Positions 35,390 to 45,703 of a stretch of 64,000 bases of DNA are shown in pieces. The DNA is taken from assembly GCF_026745355.1 (NCBI RefSeq), contig NC_079206.1, positions 21,066,399 through 21,130,398 of the forward strand. Reading direction: 5' to 3'. Position 1 is the stretch's first letter. Each line of letters starts with the position of its first letter. The notes below the pieces were generated by a model that saw only the letters and a list, made by a program, of their open reading frames with translations, did no database searches and was not told the DNA's origin. The DNA comes from Beta vulgaris subsp. vulgaris (lineage: Eukaryota > Streptophyta > Magnoliopsida > Caryophyllales > Amaranthaceae). The position numbers and the translations under genes are program-made.

Positions 35390-36969
35390 TAATCAATATG
35401 ATTTCTCGGGTTATTATACAATGAAGTGATTGCATCTAGTAATGAGCCAATGTTTGGTTAGTTATGTCGAAACATAATACGAGATGACAGTTGCTTACAA
35501 AACAAAATCGAATTGAAAGAGTATCTCGGTATGAGTTTCAAAGCATCTTCTCGTATTGGATATAAGATCATTCTTGTTCCTTATATTGAAAAGTATGCTT
35601 CTTAAACTCACTTTAGTTTTATTATTCGATAATTAAAGTGACCTATTAGTTGTTCTACGATTTAATAATTATATTTTATTGTTGTAGGGCTCATTGGATA
35701 CTGCTTGCGATATGTTTGTCACGTAACGAAGTCTACCACTTTGATTCTTTGCATAAACAACCACCACAGTCCTTACTAATCAAATCATTGTTAAATAGGT
35801 AGCCTCATCGAAACTCAATATATGCGCACTTATTAATATTAATGTACATCTAATCTTATAATAATGTATTGATGTAGTGTGGTGAAGGATGTTAGTGCAA
35901 CAGGACTTCGAGCATCAAAATCTCCATTTTGGAAATCAATCGAGGTAACATGACTAATTTTTTTGTCCTTATATAGAAACACATACTACACATCTAACAT
36001 GAATGTCATTGGATGCATCCTTTGGTGAACATTTAGTGTCTGCAACAACAAGATGGACTTGCATGTGACTATTACGTCTTGAGGTACATGTTCGATATCG
36101 TCAACCGTTGCACTAAAGTTGATGATCTTCAAAAGGTATGTAACTTATTAGTATATGTTAGTTTAGGCCTAATTTTTCCTTTTACGCTTCCAAATCGTAT
36201 TTATCGATTCATTTAACCCCAAATTCCTTTTGAACATGATAATATGAGGCATAATGTAACTATTGTGTAGATTTTTAGGTTTGCAATTGTTGTTTATTGC
36301 ATTTCGGGAACGAAAATGTCAATCTAGGCCTAGTTTTGCCTTTTTGCTCCCAAATTTATCGAGTCATTTAACCCCAAATTCTCTTTGAACATGTTTATAT
36401 GAGGTAAAATGTAACTATTGTGGAGAGTTATAGGCTTGCATTTGTTGTTTGTTGCATTTCGGGAACGAAAAGGTCAATTTAGGCCTATTTTTGCCTTTTC
36501 GCGCCCAAATCATACTTGTCGAGTCATTTAACCCCAAATTCTCTTTGAACATGATTATATGAGGTATAATGTAACTATTGTGTAGATTCTTAGGCTTGTA
36601 TTTGTTGTTGGTTGTATATCGGGAACATAAATGTGATGTTAGGCCTATTTATGCCTTTTCGCGTCCAATTCATTTCTCGAGTCATTTAACTCCATTTTCT
36701 TTTTGAATATGATAAAATGAGATATAATATAACTAGTGTGTAGAGTTTTAGGCTTGCATTTGTTTTTGATTGAATTTCAGGAAGGTATATGTCATTTTTA
36801 GAACTACTAACTATGGTAAATGATTGAATTCTTATATAATGTGTTTATTCCTTGGTTGTTTTGCAATGTTTATAAGAATAACACACCACGTTTGAGGGCC
36901 TTCACCAAAGAAGAAATAGATGAAGTTCGGGATAAGTTGGCGTCCCACATTACCGATGATTGCTTATGA
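35390..36969 (+). pseudogene. Ulp1-like (C48) cysteine protease exons in the CACTA element
   Basis: Small plus-strand exons in series encode a SUMO-protease-like fold. The first (about 35490-35605) reads SFKASSRIGYKIILVPYIE. The next (about 35688-35802) has GAHWILLAICLSRNEV and YHFDSLHKQ, containing the expected catalytic His and Asp. A third spans about 35878-35945. The fourth (about 36036-36136) reads QQQDGLACDYYVLRYMFDIV, with the expected Cys. The last (about 36878-36969) ends HITDDCL and a stop. The His/Asp/Cys triad looks present. It may be the 3' part of the TNPA-like gene or a separate gene. Stops near 35459 and 35602 need correct splicing or mark decay. Ulp1 domains are known in some plant transposons. 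Its role here is not known. Confidence 0.68.
36166..36790 (+). repeat. 160-bp tandem repeat, second array
   Basis: Four copies of the unit seen at 31992 (starts 36166, 36327, 36482, 36642), the last diverged. They fill the presumed intron before the final protease-like exon. Both arrays are in the same orientation. Confidence 0.9.
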
Positions 36970-37094
36970 TACATTTTAGCCCGAATCTACTAGTTGTATC
37001 AATTCTATGTACACTTTTTACATTATTAAATATATTTAAAGTTAATTATTACTTTCAAAAACTTGTCATATATTATTGCAATTTCATCGGGGTT

Positions 37095-37600
37095 TTTTTG
37101 TGTCGAAGGGAGGTTTTGGGTGGGGAGTGGGGTGGTAGGGGCTGCTGGGTGGAGGGGTTGGCAGAGGGTGGGATAGGGATGGGGTGCAGGGGAGTGAAGG
37201 GGGTGGGCTGGGTAGGGGCGGGGCAGGGGAAGTGCAGGGGTGGGTAGGGGTGGGCTGGGGGTGGGGTGTGCAGGGGGGGGGCAAGGGTGTGGCTAGGGTG
37301 TGCAGGGCTGCTGGCAGGGATGGCAGGGGGAGTTTAGGGGTGGAGAGGGTATGTAGGGGCGAGCCTTGGTGTGGGTAGGGTGGGCAGGCAGGGTGTGGGC
37401 AGGGGTGGGAAGGGGTGCTGGCTGGGGTGGGCAGGGGGTTGGCTGAGGTAGGCAGGGGGTGGGCAGGGCTGTGGGAAGGGCTGGGTGTAGGGGTTGGGCA
37501 GGGGGTGGGTTGGGGTGGGCAGGGGGCTGTGGGGGTGGGCTACTGGCTGGGGTGGGCAGGGAGGGAGTGCAGGGTGTGGGGGGGCTGCTGGCATCAGATT
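37095..37600. repeat. Long G-rich tract
   Basis: About 500 bp of GGGTGGGCAGGG, GGGGTTGGC and GGTGTGGGCAGG words. It mirrors the C-rich tract at 32334-33120 on the other strand. Many closely spaced GGG runs make G-quadruplex formation plausible. Open frames here are compositional. Confidence 0.85.
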
Positions 37601-37624
37601 TATTTTTTTAAAAAAAAACATTAA

Positions 37625-38040
37625 ATACGAAGGGCTGCAGTTTTAATCCTAAAATGCAGCCATTCTTACCTCAAAGGGTTGCATTGTAGGATAAAAACCG
37701 CAACCCTTCACAATAAGAAGGGCTGCGGTTCATAAAACGCAGCCCTTCTAGTCTAAAAGGGTTGCAGCCTCTTAACTTAAAGGGCTGCGTTTTTGGACTA
37801 AAAACGCAGCCCTTCACCTTAAGAAGGGTTGCGGTTTATAAAACGCAACCCTTTTGGTCTAAAAGGGCTGCGTTTTTTAACTAAAAACGTAGCCAAGAAG
37901 GGCTGCGTGTCTAGTCCAAAAACACAGCCTTTTATACCAAAAGGGTTGCGTTTGTGTTGAAAACCACAGCCCTTCCTTTATGTTGAAGGGCTGCTGTCAA
38001 AATACGCAGCCCTAAGGGCCTTTTTAACCGCAGCCCTTCC
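37625..38040. repeat. CACTA right subterminal repeats
   Basis: About twenty alternating AAGGGCTGCG/AAGGGTTGCG motifs in both orientations, the counterpart of those at 28300-28565. They run up to the 3' terminal inverted repeat. Confidence 0.88.
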
Positions 38041-38234
38041 TTATTTTTCCACTAGTGATAATATAAGTTGTTTAATTTATCGCTATTATATCTCTTAATA
38101 TTTATATATGTTATATGATTATAGCCTTGCACCTTCCTAACCGAAGGTGCGGCGGTAATGCCTCGACTAAGTAAGAATTCCGCTACTAATTAGGTTGTCT
38201 TAAATTGTGAATCAGTAGTCGGGGCGTTACAGAG

Positions 38235-38246
38235 TGGTATCAGAGC
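38235..38246 (+). other. Tekay-like primer-binding site
   Basis: TGGTATCAGAGC, three bases after the LTR end at 38231, is complementary to initiator tRNA-Met. It confirms the LTR boundary and plus orientation. Confidence 0.93.
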
Positions 38247-38464
38247 AAACGATTCTGAACTATAATGTTTAACCCCATACTTTTACGTTAAATAAAAATG
38301 ATTAAGTTATAAAAAGGAATTATAGTTAGAAAATAAAAATCGAGTTAAGTAAATTTTGAAGTAAAAATGGTGAAAAATATATATATAATGAGTGTGAGCG
38401 TAGGATACGGGAAATGGAAATATTTACGATTTTATTTCAATGTAACTGTAATTTGACATGCAGA

Positions 38465-39990
38465 ATGTCGATCGTTGACATCATCAACGATGTTACAAAC
38501 GGTGCTGAAAATCTGCACGTGGAGGATGTGCATATAGAGGATGACCAGGATGATGATGATTATGAACCTTGAGACAAGAATGCAGAAAGAATAGAATGAT
38601 TGGAAAATATGAGTACTATGTTAGCCGATTTAATCCAAGAATCCCGGAGGAAGGAAGGTAGTTGCTAATGAAAATGAGAGCGCTTCAAGAAGTTCTCATC
38701 TCTTAACCCACCTTCATATGATGGTAAGCCTGATCCAGTGGCGTTTGAAGGTTGGATTAATCACATCGACCAGCTATTTGCAACCTTGCAATGCCCTGAG
38801 AAATGGAGGGTAGACTTTGTTGTGTTTTATCTCATGGGTCAGGCAAGTTTATGGTGGAAGATTGTTAAAGAATAGAAAATTGAACCTGGGTTTGGATGGA
38901 GAAAACTTCAGGATTTGATGCGAGATAAATTTTACCCTCCCTCACTTAGGAAGCAGAAAGAAGATGAATTCCTTCACTTACAGCAAGGTAAAATGAGTGT
39001 TTTGGAATATGCTAATAAGTTCATGGAGCTTTCAAGGTTCGCACCTGAGCTGGTGACTAGTGAGCAGTAAAGAATGAATCGCTTTGAGCGAGGTCTTCAG
39101 CTCAAATATCAGGATAGGTTGGCATCTCAAAGGTTCACTTCATACCAGGATATGGTTGATGTTGCTGCTAATGTGAAACGAGTAGTATTGCTTCGAGAAT
39201 CTCAAAATAGTAACTTTAAAAGGAGGAATGATAATCAGAAGGGGCAAAAAGGCCTAATCAAGGGAGTCAAAATTTCAGGAAAAATGACAGTGGTCAATCA
39301 GATTATAGGGGTCAAGGTTATCATGGAGGTAATCGAGTTCAGAGTAACTACAAGGCACCTGTGAACAAACCTTTGGAGTGTGCCAAGTGTGGAAGGAGGA
39401 ACCACTCAGAAAGTGAATGTCGTGTTGGCTCAAATGCTTGCTATAGATGCGGGAGTCGTGATCATTATGTCAGGGATTGTCCTAAGACGCCGGGAGCAAA
39501 TAATAGCATTGGAGGAACATCTTCAGCTGGTACTAATCGCAACCGAAACAACTATACCGCCGGTGCATATCGTAATCCACCACAACAAGCCCCGATAGGA
39601 AGAATTTATGTCATGAGGCAAGATGAGGCTGAGAATGATGACACTATCATTACTGGTACGACCTTCTCTATCCATTCTTTGCATGTCCATGTTTTATTTG
39701 ATTCTGGAGCTTCACATTTCTTTATTTCCCCATTGTTTGCCAAAAGCCTAAAATTGTAACCATCATGTGACTTTCCCTCTCTAAATGTTACCCTACCTAC
39801 TGGAGAAACTATGAGATGTAGAGTCATGTATAGGGATTGTCCAATTGTATTTGGGAAGGTTGAGTTTCTAGTTGACCTTGTAGAATTTCAGTTATCTGAG
39901 TTTGATGTGATTTTGGGGATAAATTGGTTGACTAAATATGAGGCTGACATCAATTGTGTTAAGCAAAGTCTGACCCTTAAAGCACATGAT
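38465..39990 (+). pseudogene. Tekay-like gag and protease
   Basis: The ATG at 38465 (MSIVDIINDV) leads into an acidic stretch. In-frame TGA codons at about 38571 and 38598 look like former CGA or GGA. The gag core follows in shifted frames (FVVFYLMGQASLWW-like near 38820; SEQ, stop, RMNRFERGLQ near 39065). Two zinc knuckles are intact at 39379-39480: CAKCGRRNHSESEC and CYRCGSRDHYVRDC. The protease has its active site HVLFDSGASHFF near 39690-39725 and DVILGINWL near 39905. Gag would package RNA and the protease would mature the polyprotein. At least five disabling changes are present. Confidence 0.84.
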
Positions 39991-40129
39991 GGGCGTAGAA
40001 TTTCATACCAAAAGTTTGTGATAAAACCTCAAATCCAAATTGTTTATGGGTTGAGAGCTCAAAAGATGCCTGAGTTTGACTATTTTGGGTACCTTTGTAG
40101 TGTCATAGACTTAAATTCTCCTAAACCTT

Positions 40130-41500
40130 CCATAGCTGATATACATGTGGTTTGTGAATACCCAAATGTGTTTCCTTATGAAATACCTGGTATGCCTCCA
40201 CAAAGGGAATTAGATTTCAGCATCGAGATAATCCCAGGATCAGCCCCTATTTCCAAGGCACCCTATAGGATGGCCCCAACCGAGTTACAAGAATTAAAGA
40301 AACAATTAGATGAGTTACTTCAAAAAGGATATATTCGACCGAGTATGTCACTTTGGGGAGTCCTAGTTTTGTTTGTATAGAAAAAGGATGGAAGTTTGAG
40401 GTTATGCATTGATTATCGGGAGTTAAACAAGATCACCATTAAGAATAAGTACCCATTACCCCGTATAGATGATTTGTTTGATCAACTTCGAGGTGTAAAA
40501 GTCTTTTCGAAAATAGATTGGAGGTTTGGTTACCATCAACTTCGTATCAAGCCTGAGGATATTTCAAAAACTGCCTTTAGAACCCGATATGGTCATTATG
40601 AGTTTGCTGTTATGCCTTTTGGGTTAACCAATGCACCATCTGTATCTATGGATTTAATGAACCGTGTCTTCAAACCATATCTAGACAAGTTTGTGGTTGT
40701 TTTCATTAATGATATTTTGGTATACTCTAAGAACACGGAGGAACATAAGTAACATTTGAGGAAGGTAATGGATATGTTAGTAGAAATCAGTTATATGCTA
40801 AGTTGTCAAAGTGTGAATTTTGGCTTAAGGAGATATCATTTTTGGGTCATATAGTCTCTGAGGAAGGTGTGTCTGTGGATCCCGAGAAAATAAAAGCAAC
40901 AATGGAGTGGCCTAGACCAACTAATGTTCCCGAAGTTCGAAGTTTTATGGAATTAGCTGGCTATTACAGAAGATATGTGAAAGATTTCTCTAAAATTGTC
41001 TTGCCTATAACCAAACTTGTGAGGAACAATGTCAAATATAAGTGGACTGAGGAGTGTGAGACAGGCTTCGAAGAACTTAAAAGAAGACTCACCACAGCCC
41101 CTGTTCTTATCCTTCCATCTGGAACCAAGGGATTTGTTATCTATAGTGATGCCTCTAAACATGGGTTAGGTTGAGTCTTAATGCAAAATGGGAAAGTGAT
41201 AGCCTATGCCTCTCGCCAACTCAAAACACATGAACAAAATTATCCCACCCATGACCTTTAACTTGCTGATGTTGTCTTTGCCCTCAAAATTTGGAGACAT
41301 TATGTGTATGGAACCTCGTGTCAAATCTTCACTGACCACAAAAGTCTAAAATACATCTTCACCCAAAAAGAGCTCAACATGAGGAAACGTAGGTGGCTAT
41401 AACTCATGAAGGACTATGATTTTGATATCCAATACCATCCTGGAAAAGCTAATGTAGTTGCTCATGCCCTGAGTCGTAAAGCTCACCTGAAAACAATCTT
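40130..41500 (+). pseudogene. Tekay-like reverse transcriptase and RNase H
   Basis: RT blocks in order: FSIEIIPGSAPISKAPYRM (about 40215), an in-frame TAG at 40378, then [41 protein letters not shown] and [13 protein letters not shown] (about 40697-40735). The last block normally has two Asp residues; here the first is Asn (AAT at 40708-40710), a loss expected to kill the polymerase. RNase H starts [13 protein letters not shown] at about 41130 and continues through an in-frame stop, ending YHPGKANVVAHALSRK near 41480. A frameshift follows 40752. The changes fit long-term decay, with G-to-A and C-to-T prominent. Confidence 0.87.
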
Positions 41501-41769
41501 GTCTATTCCTCGAGCCATTCATGATGATTTGATGAGGATGGAGGTAGAACTCATTCAGAAGAAAAAGGGTGTTTGTTTGAATGCAATGAAGGTAAGGCCA
41601 TGCTTAATTGAAGAAATAAAGGGAGCTCAGGGAAAGGATTCACAATTAGAACAGATAAAGGTTGATGTGAAGAATGAGAAATCACCTGGTTTTGGGATCC
41701 AAGAGGATGGAACTTTGAGGTTTCAAGGAAGATTATGTGTTCCAAATGATGAAAATTTGAAGAAAAGAT

Positions 41770-42649
41770 ATTGACTAAGTCTCACAACGCACCATATTCG
41801 ATTCACCCTGGAGGAAATAAGTTGTACAAAGATCAACGGCAGGTAACCAAACAAGAAGTAGCATACTTGTTGTTAAATGCTTGACATGTCAAAGGATTAA
41901 AATAGAACACCAGAGGCCAGCTGGTTTATTACAGCCTTTGGACGTGCCAGAGTGGAAATGGGATTCCATATCGATGGATTTCATCTTAGGTTTGTCTATG
42001 TCAACCAAGGGAATGAATGCCATTTGGGTTATTGTGGATCGATTGACAAAGTCGACACATTTCCTAGCAGTGAAGAGTAATTGGAGTTTGGATCGATTGG
42101 CTGAATTATATATGAACACAATAGTACAATTACATGGAGTGCCTAGCTCGATTGTTTCTGATAGTGATTCAAGATTTCAAGCAAAATTCTGGAAAGAGTT
42201 ACATAAAGCTTTGGGAATAAGGCTTAACTTTAGTATTGCTTTTCATCCGACAACAGACGGACAGACAGAAAGGACAAATCAGATTGTGGAGGATATGCTT
42301 AGAGCTTGTGTTTTGGATTTTCAAGGAACTTGGGAGACATTCTTACCTATGGTGGAGTTCTCATACAATAACAGTTATCAAGCCACCATTGGGATGGCTC
42401 CCTATGGAGCACTTTATAGAAGAAAATGTCGCACACCTTTGTGCTGGAGTGATATTAATGAAGCACGTGTCATAGGCCCATAATTGATTCAGGAAACCAC
42501 AGATAAGATCTGATTGATACAATCAAGAATGAGAGCAGCTCAGAGTAGACAAAAGAGTTATGCAGATCAACGGAGAAGACCATTGGAGTTTATGGTAGGA
42601 GATCACGTATTCTTGAAAATATCACCTACGAAAGGAATCATGAGTGGCC
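41770..42649 (+). pseudogene. Tekay-like integrase, C-terminally truncated
   Basis: The zinc-binding segment is degenerate; the core is open from 41881 to 42483. It keeps the Asp in SISMDFILGL, the Asp in SIVSDSDSRF and the Glu in TDGQTERTNQ, followed by WETFLPMVEFSYNNSYQATI. After a stop at 42481 the frame carries on (RQKSYADQRRRPLEF, then DHVFLKISP) and ends abruptly at about 42649, before the chromodomain expected in this lineage. The junction is followed by unrelated AT-rich DNA. Confidence 0.85.
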
Positions 42650-43430
42650 TTTCTCTTCAAAATTGAAACAAAAAAAAATTATATCTATCTTTATATTTCT
42701 TTACTAATAAAGTGATAAGAAATTACACTTTGATATACCAAACCATTGTTGCAGGTGGTATGCTGATATTATTTAGACATAAAAAATCTAATGAAAAGTG
42801 ATATCCATGACTAACGACATTTTCTCTTCAAAATTGCGTGATTTGAACTCAAATGATTCCAATTCAATGGCGAATTTCTCAATTTCTTTCTTGCAGAAAC
42901 TTGAAATTCACTCAAAATACTAACAATTCTCGATTAAACTCAAAGAATCGTAGCATCTCCGTTGCTCGAACTTACCCTAAATCAACTACATCATCAAGTC
43001 GAAGTGTGGTTCTTAGTGTTTTCAAGTGTTTCTCTCTACTCCTTTTTGTGGTTCTAAACATTTTTGGGGTTTTGATTGAAAAATCAACGCATGGGCCTAT
43101 TAAATGGGGGCGGCCGCACGCGAAGCTATAGATGTGGCCGGCCGCATATAAGAATTTGTGTAACAAAAATAGAGGGAGTAAAACCTTGTTCATTTTACTT
43201 CAATTCAACCAAATTCAGGCAAAAATAATAGGGCCTAAGTAAGTTTAGATTAGTCAAAAATAGTTGAATAGGAAGGTGAGGGAATAATGAGTACGCATCT
43301 ATATACATATCTAAAAGCAAGGGAAAAACATGCCATGGTGTCACATGTACACCTCCCACGCATGCACGCGCACGCACGCACAAAATAAAATGAGACATAT
43401 AGATAATAAAAATAACATATGAAAATAAAA
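42650..43430. other. Gene-free DNA beyond the truncated Gypsy element
   Basis: No gene is supported. A 16-bp direct repeat (TTTCTCTTCAAAATTG) at 42650-42665 and 42821-42836 encloses AT-rich filler directly at the truncation point. A GC-rich motif at about 43108-43145 (GCGGCCGCACGCGAA, then GTGGCCGGCCGC) resembles bases 20-65. A CACGCACG-rich patch lies at 43355-43383. The open frames here have no recognised domain. Confidence 0.5.
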
Positions 43431-43460
43431 ATGCTCTAACCAACTGCTCTACGATCTCAT
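43431..43460 (-). other. tRNA 5'-half-like fragment
   Basis: On the minus strand the bases read GATCGTAGAGCAGTTGGTTAG followed by AGCA, resembling the D-arm and A-box region of a plant tRNA. No B box or acceptor partner follows. It may be a SINE remnant or chance similarity. It is not a functional tRNA gene. Confidence 0.35.
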
Positions 43461-43609
43461 GTTGGTGTTTGTGGAAAAAACTATATTTAAAGACAAGATA
43501 ATATTTCTATTTTTAAAACAATTAAGTACAAATATAGTATATGTTAATATTGATTAAACTAATGCTAATAATAGTGTGTCCTATAATAGGGCCTAACAAT
43601 CCAAAACAA

Positions 43610-43880
43610 AAACTATTCACCTGAAAACCATTACAATAACAAGCAACCATAACTATTTAGTGTCCACCCAAGATCATATTTTCTCTCAAAAACTATAACT
43701 AATAACATAAAAACTATAACTAATAACGTGTAACCAATTACTAATAACTAAAAATCATAACTAGATCTTAACCTTAGAAATATAACTATTTACCCAAAAC
43801 CATAACTACTTATCCAAAACATATATTACGAGAACTTTGTAACTAACTATATGAAAATCATAACTCATAATAAGAGATAC
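43610..43880. repeat. Degenerate short repeat (AACTATAACTAATAAC-like)
   Basis: Words AACCATAACTA, AACTATAACTAATAAC and AACCATTAC recur irregularly every 15-25 bases. This is a decayed minisatellite of unknown origin. The AT-rich sequence from 43461 to 43609 shows nothing else. Confidence 0.55.
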
Positions 43881-43899
43881 ATTAGAGTTTAGACCCATT

Positions 43900-44601
43900 G
43901 ATAGAAGGAAACAATGAGCGTTGAGAGTCAAATACTTACGTGACTTTGATGCAACAATATTTTTGTTTAAGGGGTAGAAACTACACTAAGTATCTTCAAA
44001 TTCGGATCATCAAGATTGAGAGACGCGAAAAAGGACATTAGTTGAAAGTTTCAAATATTTGAAAAAGACTGCATTCGAATATGACTTGTCCTACTTTAGC
44101 TTAATTTCACACAAAGTTAGCAACAATTGAGCTAAAACTCTAACAAATATGGATGATATTGGTGTTTTAGTTCAAATGAAAAATGAAAGGAAAAGGAAAA
44201 AACTAAAAAGAAAGAGAAGTAGGCTTTAGGCCATGTTCATATCTTATATATTATATACAACAACAAGAGATAAGAATGGAAGTTAGGTGGGGGAGAGGGA
44301 AACAATAGTGCGGAGGAGAGAGAAATGAGAGTTAGTAGAGGAGAGGGGCATAGGAGAGGGAAAGGAGGGTTGGCGGAGAAGAGAGACTATAAATTGAGGG
44401 GGAAATGTGATGGTCTTACTAGCATAACTAATAAGTCCAAGGGCTTAACTACTTCAGCTACTATTCTTAACCAAAATACGTGGTTTGCACGTGATGTTAG
44501 CACGACATCAGCTGGTTTGTGTCATTAACATTAACGTGAGACCGTCTTTTTCAAGAATTATGCTCTACAAATGCATTTTCTTCACTTCAAAGAAATGCTA
44601 A
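43900..44601. other. Gene-free AT-rich and purine-rich DNA
   Basis: No supported gene. 44275-44390 is a GAGAGGG-rich purine stretch; the rest is AT-rich without recognised repeats. The short plus-strand open frame near 44325-44528 is Gly/Arg-rich because of the purine stretch. Confidence 0.5.
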
Positions 44602-44610
44602 TTAAATTTA

Positions 44611-45703
44611 CGGTTTTCACCATATACCCCTGACAAATTTTTTTTTGCACCGTATACCCTTTCAACTTTCCAAATTCACGATATACCCCTCACTATTCAA
44701 AAAATACATCAACTTTCCCTTTTGACTAACGGTGTTAGACTTTCGTTAGTCATTAGACCCTAATTCTCTCCTAAACCTAATTAAGTACCCTAAACCTTAA
44801 ACCCTAAATAAACCTAAAAACCCTAACAAACCCTAAAAGCCCACCAGCCCACCCCAAGCCCACCCCCACCAGCCCACCACCCCACCACCCCACCCCACAC
44901 CCCAGCCACAACCTTGCCATCCCACCCCAACCCCCACCCAGCCGCAACCTCGCCAGCCCCTCCCCCACCCCCACCGGATTTTCGCACCCTACCCTACCCC
45001 CCCCCCCCCCCCCCCCCCCAGCCGCAAGCTCGCCCACCGGATTTTCGCACGTTCCTTCTCTCTCTTTCCTCCGCCATGGATGATAACTTCGATTCCGCAG
45101 TTCCAGATCTTTCTTCTCTCTCTCGCAGTTCAGATCCATCGAAATACGTCCACAGCCGCCGCCTTTCTCCCCCTGCTGCTCCGCCATTCTCCCTTGCGCA
45201 CCAATTCGCTCCAGTCGTTTAGAGGGTTATCGCTGGGTTGCAGGAGGAGTGGAGGGAGGTTACAATGCGTCGGGGAAGGGGGTGTCAGCGGCGGTGGAGG
45301 GGGGTCAATCGGGAAGGGGAGGGGGTCGACGGGGAAAAGGGATGGGGTCGCGAGGGAAGGGGAGGGGAGGGGGTCGACGGGGAAAGGTGAGGCTCCGGGT
45401 GTGGTGGTGGTGAGGGGGAGGGAAGGGCTGGGGTGGGGCTGGGGTGGTTGGGGGTGGTAAGGGTTAGGATATTGAATTAGGGTTAGGGTATTACATTAGG
45501 GTTAGGTTAGAGTTTGATTTAGGTTAGTTAATTAAAATTAGAAGAGGATTAGGGCCTAATGACTAACGAAAGTCTAACACCGTTAGTCAAAATGGCAAGT
45601 TGATGTATTTTTCGAATAGTGAGGGGTATATGGTGAATTTGGAAAGTTGAAAGGGTATACGGTGCAAAAAAAAATTTGTCAGGGGTATATGGTGAAAAAA
45701 CCG
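44611..45703. mobile_element. Non-autonomous MULE with long inverted repeats, Pack-MULE candidate
   Basis: Inverted repeats of about 160 bp start CGGTTTTCACCATATACCCC on the left and match the right end ending GGTGAAAAAACCG. A perfect 9-bp duplication TTAAATTTA flanks it (44602-44610, 45704-45712), diagnostic of Mutator-like elements. Inside, telomere-like CCCTAAA words adjoin each repeat (44755-44850; TTAGGG words at 45460-45510). The middle is far more GC-rich than its surroundings, has a run of 23 C at 44997-45019, and includes a 48-codon frame (45076-45222, MDDNFDSAVPDL) with a plausible leader. GC-rich cargo between MULE repeats is the pattern of captured gene fragments. No transposase is present. 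Confidence 0.85.

Larger units (their letters stand above)
28294..38057 (+). mobile_element. CACTA (En/Spm) DNA transposon with TNP2, TNPA-like and Ulp1-like genes
   Basis: The 9.76-kb element begins CACTAGGGGAAAAA and ends in the inverse of CACTAGTGGAAAAA, with inverted repeats continuing into AAGGAAGGGCTGCG on both ends. The 3-bp duplication ATA flanks it (28291-28293 and 38058-38060). Dense subterminal repeats lie at both ends. Genes on the plus strand are a decayed TNP2 transposase, a multi-exon TNPA-like gene and Ulp1 protease-like exons. It sits inside the LTR of the Tekay-like element. The TNP2 frameshifts mean it cannot mobilise itself, though the ends look intact. Confidence 0.92.
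25416..38231 (+). repeat. Tekay-like 5' LTR, split by a CACTA transposon
   Basis: 25416-28293 plus 38061-38231 rejoin to about 3.05 kb, TG...CA ended (ends GGGGCGTTACA). TATAAATA at 25865-25872, with a T/C-rich stretch after it, is the likely promoter. The middle contains a long AT-rich part and a (TA)n array. Short open frames near 25600-26262 in the LTR have no recognised domain. Confidence 0.82.
25416..42649 (+). mobile_element. Truncated Ty3/Gypsy retrotransposon, Tekay/chromovirus-like
   Basis: The element starts TGTAATATCC and has a ~3-kb 5' LTR (split by a CACTA transposon), the initiator tRNA-Met primer site, gag with two zinc knuckles, protease, RT, RNase H and integrase, all on the plus strand. 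It stops at about 42649, just after the integrase core, so the chromodomain region and the 3' LTR are missing. Long LTR and pol sequence type suggest the Tekay/Del chromovirus group. Coding frames carry many stops, several explained by CGA-to-TGA or CAA-to-TAA changes. No target duplication can be seen because the right end is lost. Confidence 0.83.

Noticed and set aside
35390..36969. Host SUMO protease gene
   Set aside because: It lies within CACTA termini, follows a TNPA-like gene and has an intron filled by an element-specific repeat, so it belongs to the transposon.
37084..37624. Gly-rich and Pro-rich open frames on both strands
   Set aside because: Compositional effect of the G-rich tract.
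43431..43460. tRNA gene
   Set aside because: Only the 5' half resembles a tRNA; no B box, anticodon arm or acceptor pairing can be found.
44755..45510. Telomeric repeat tract
   Set aside because: CCCTAAA/TTAGGG words are few, irregular and inside a MULE, so this is not a telomere or a true interstitial telomeric array.
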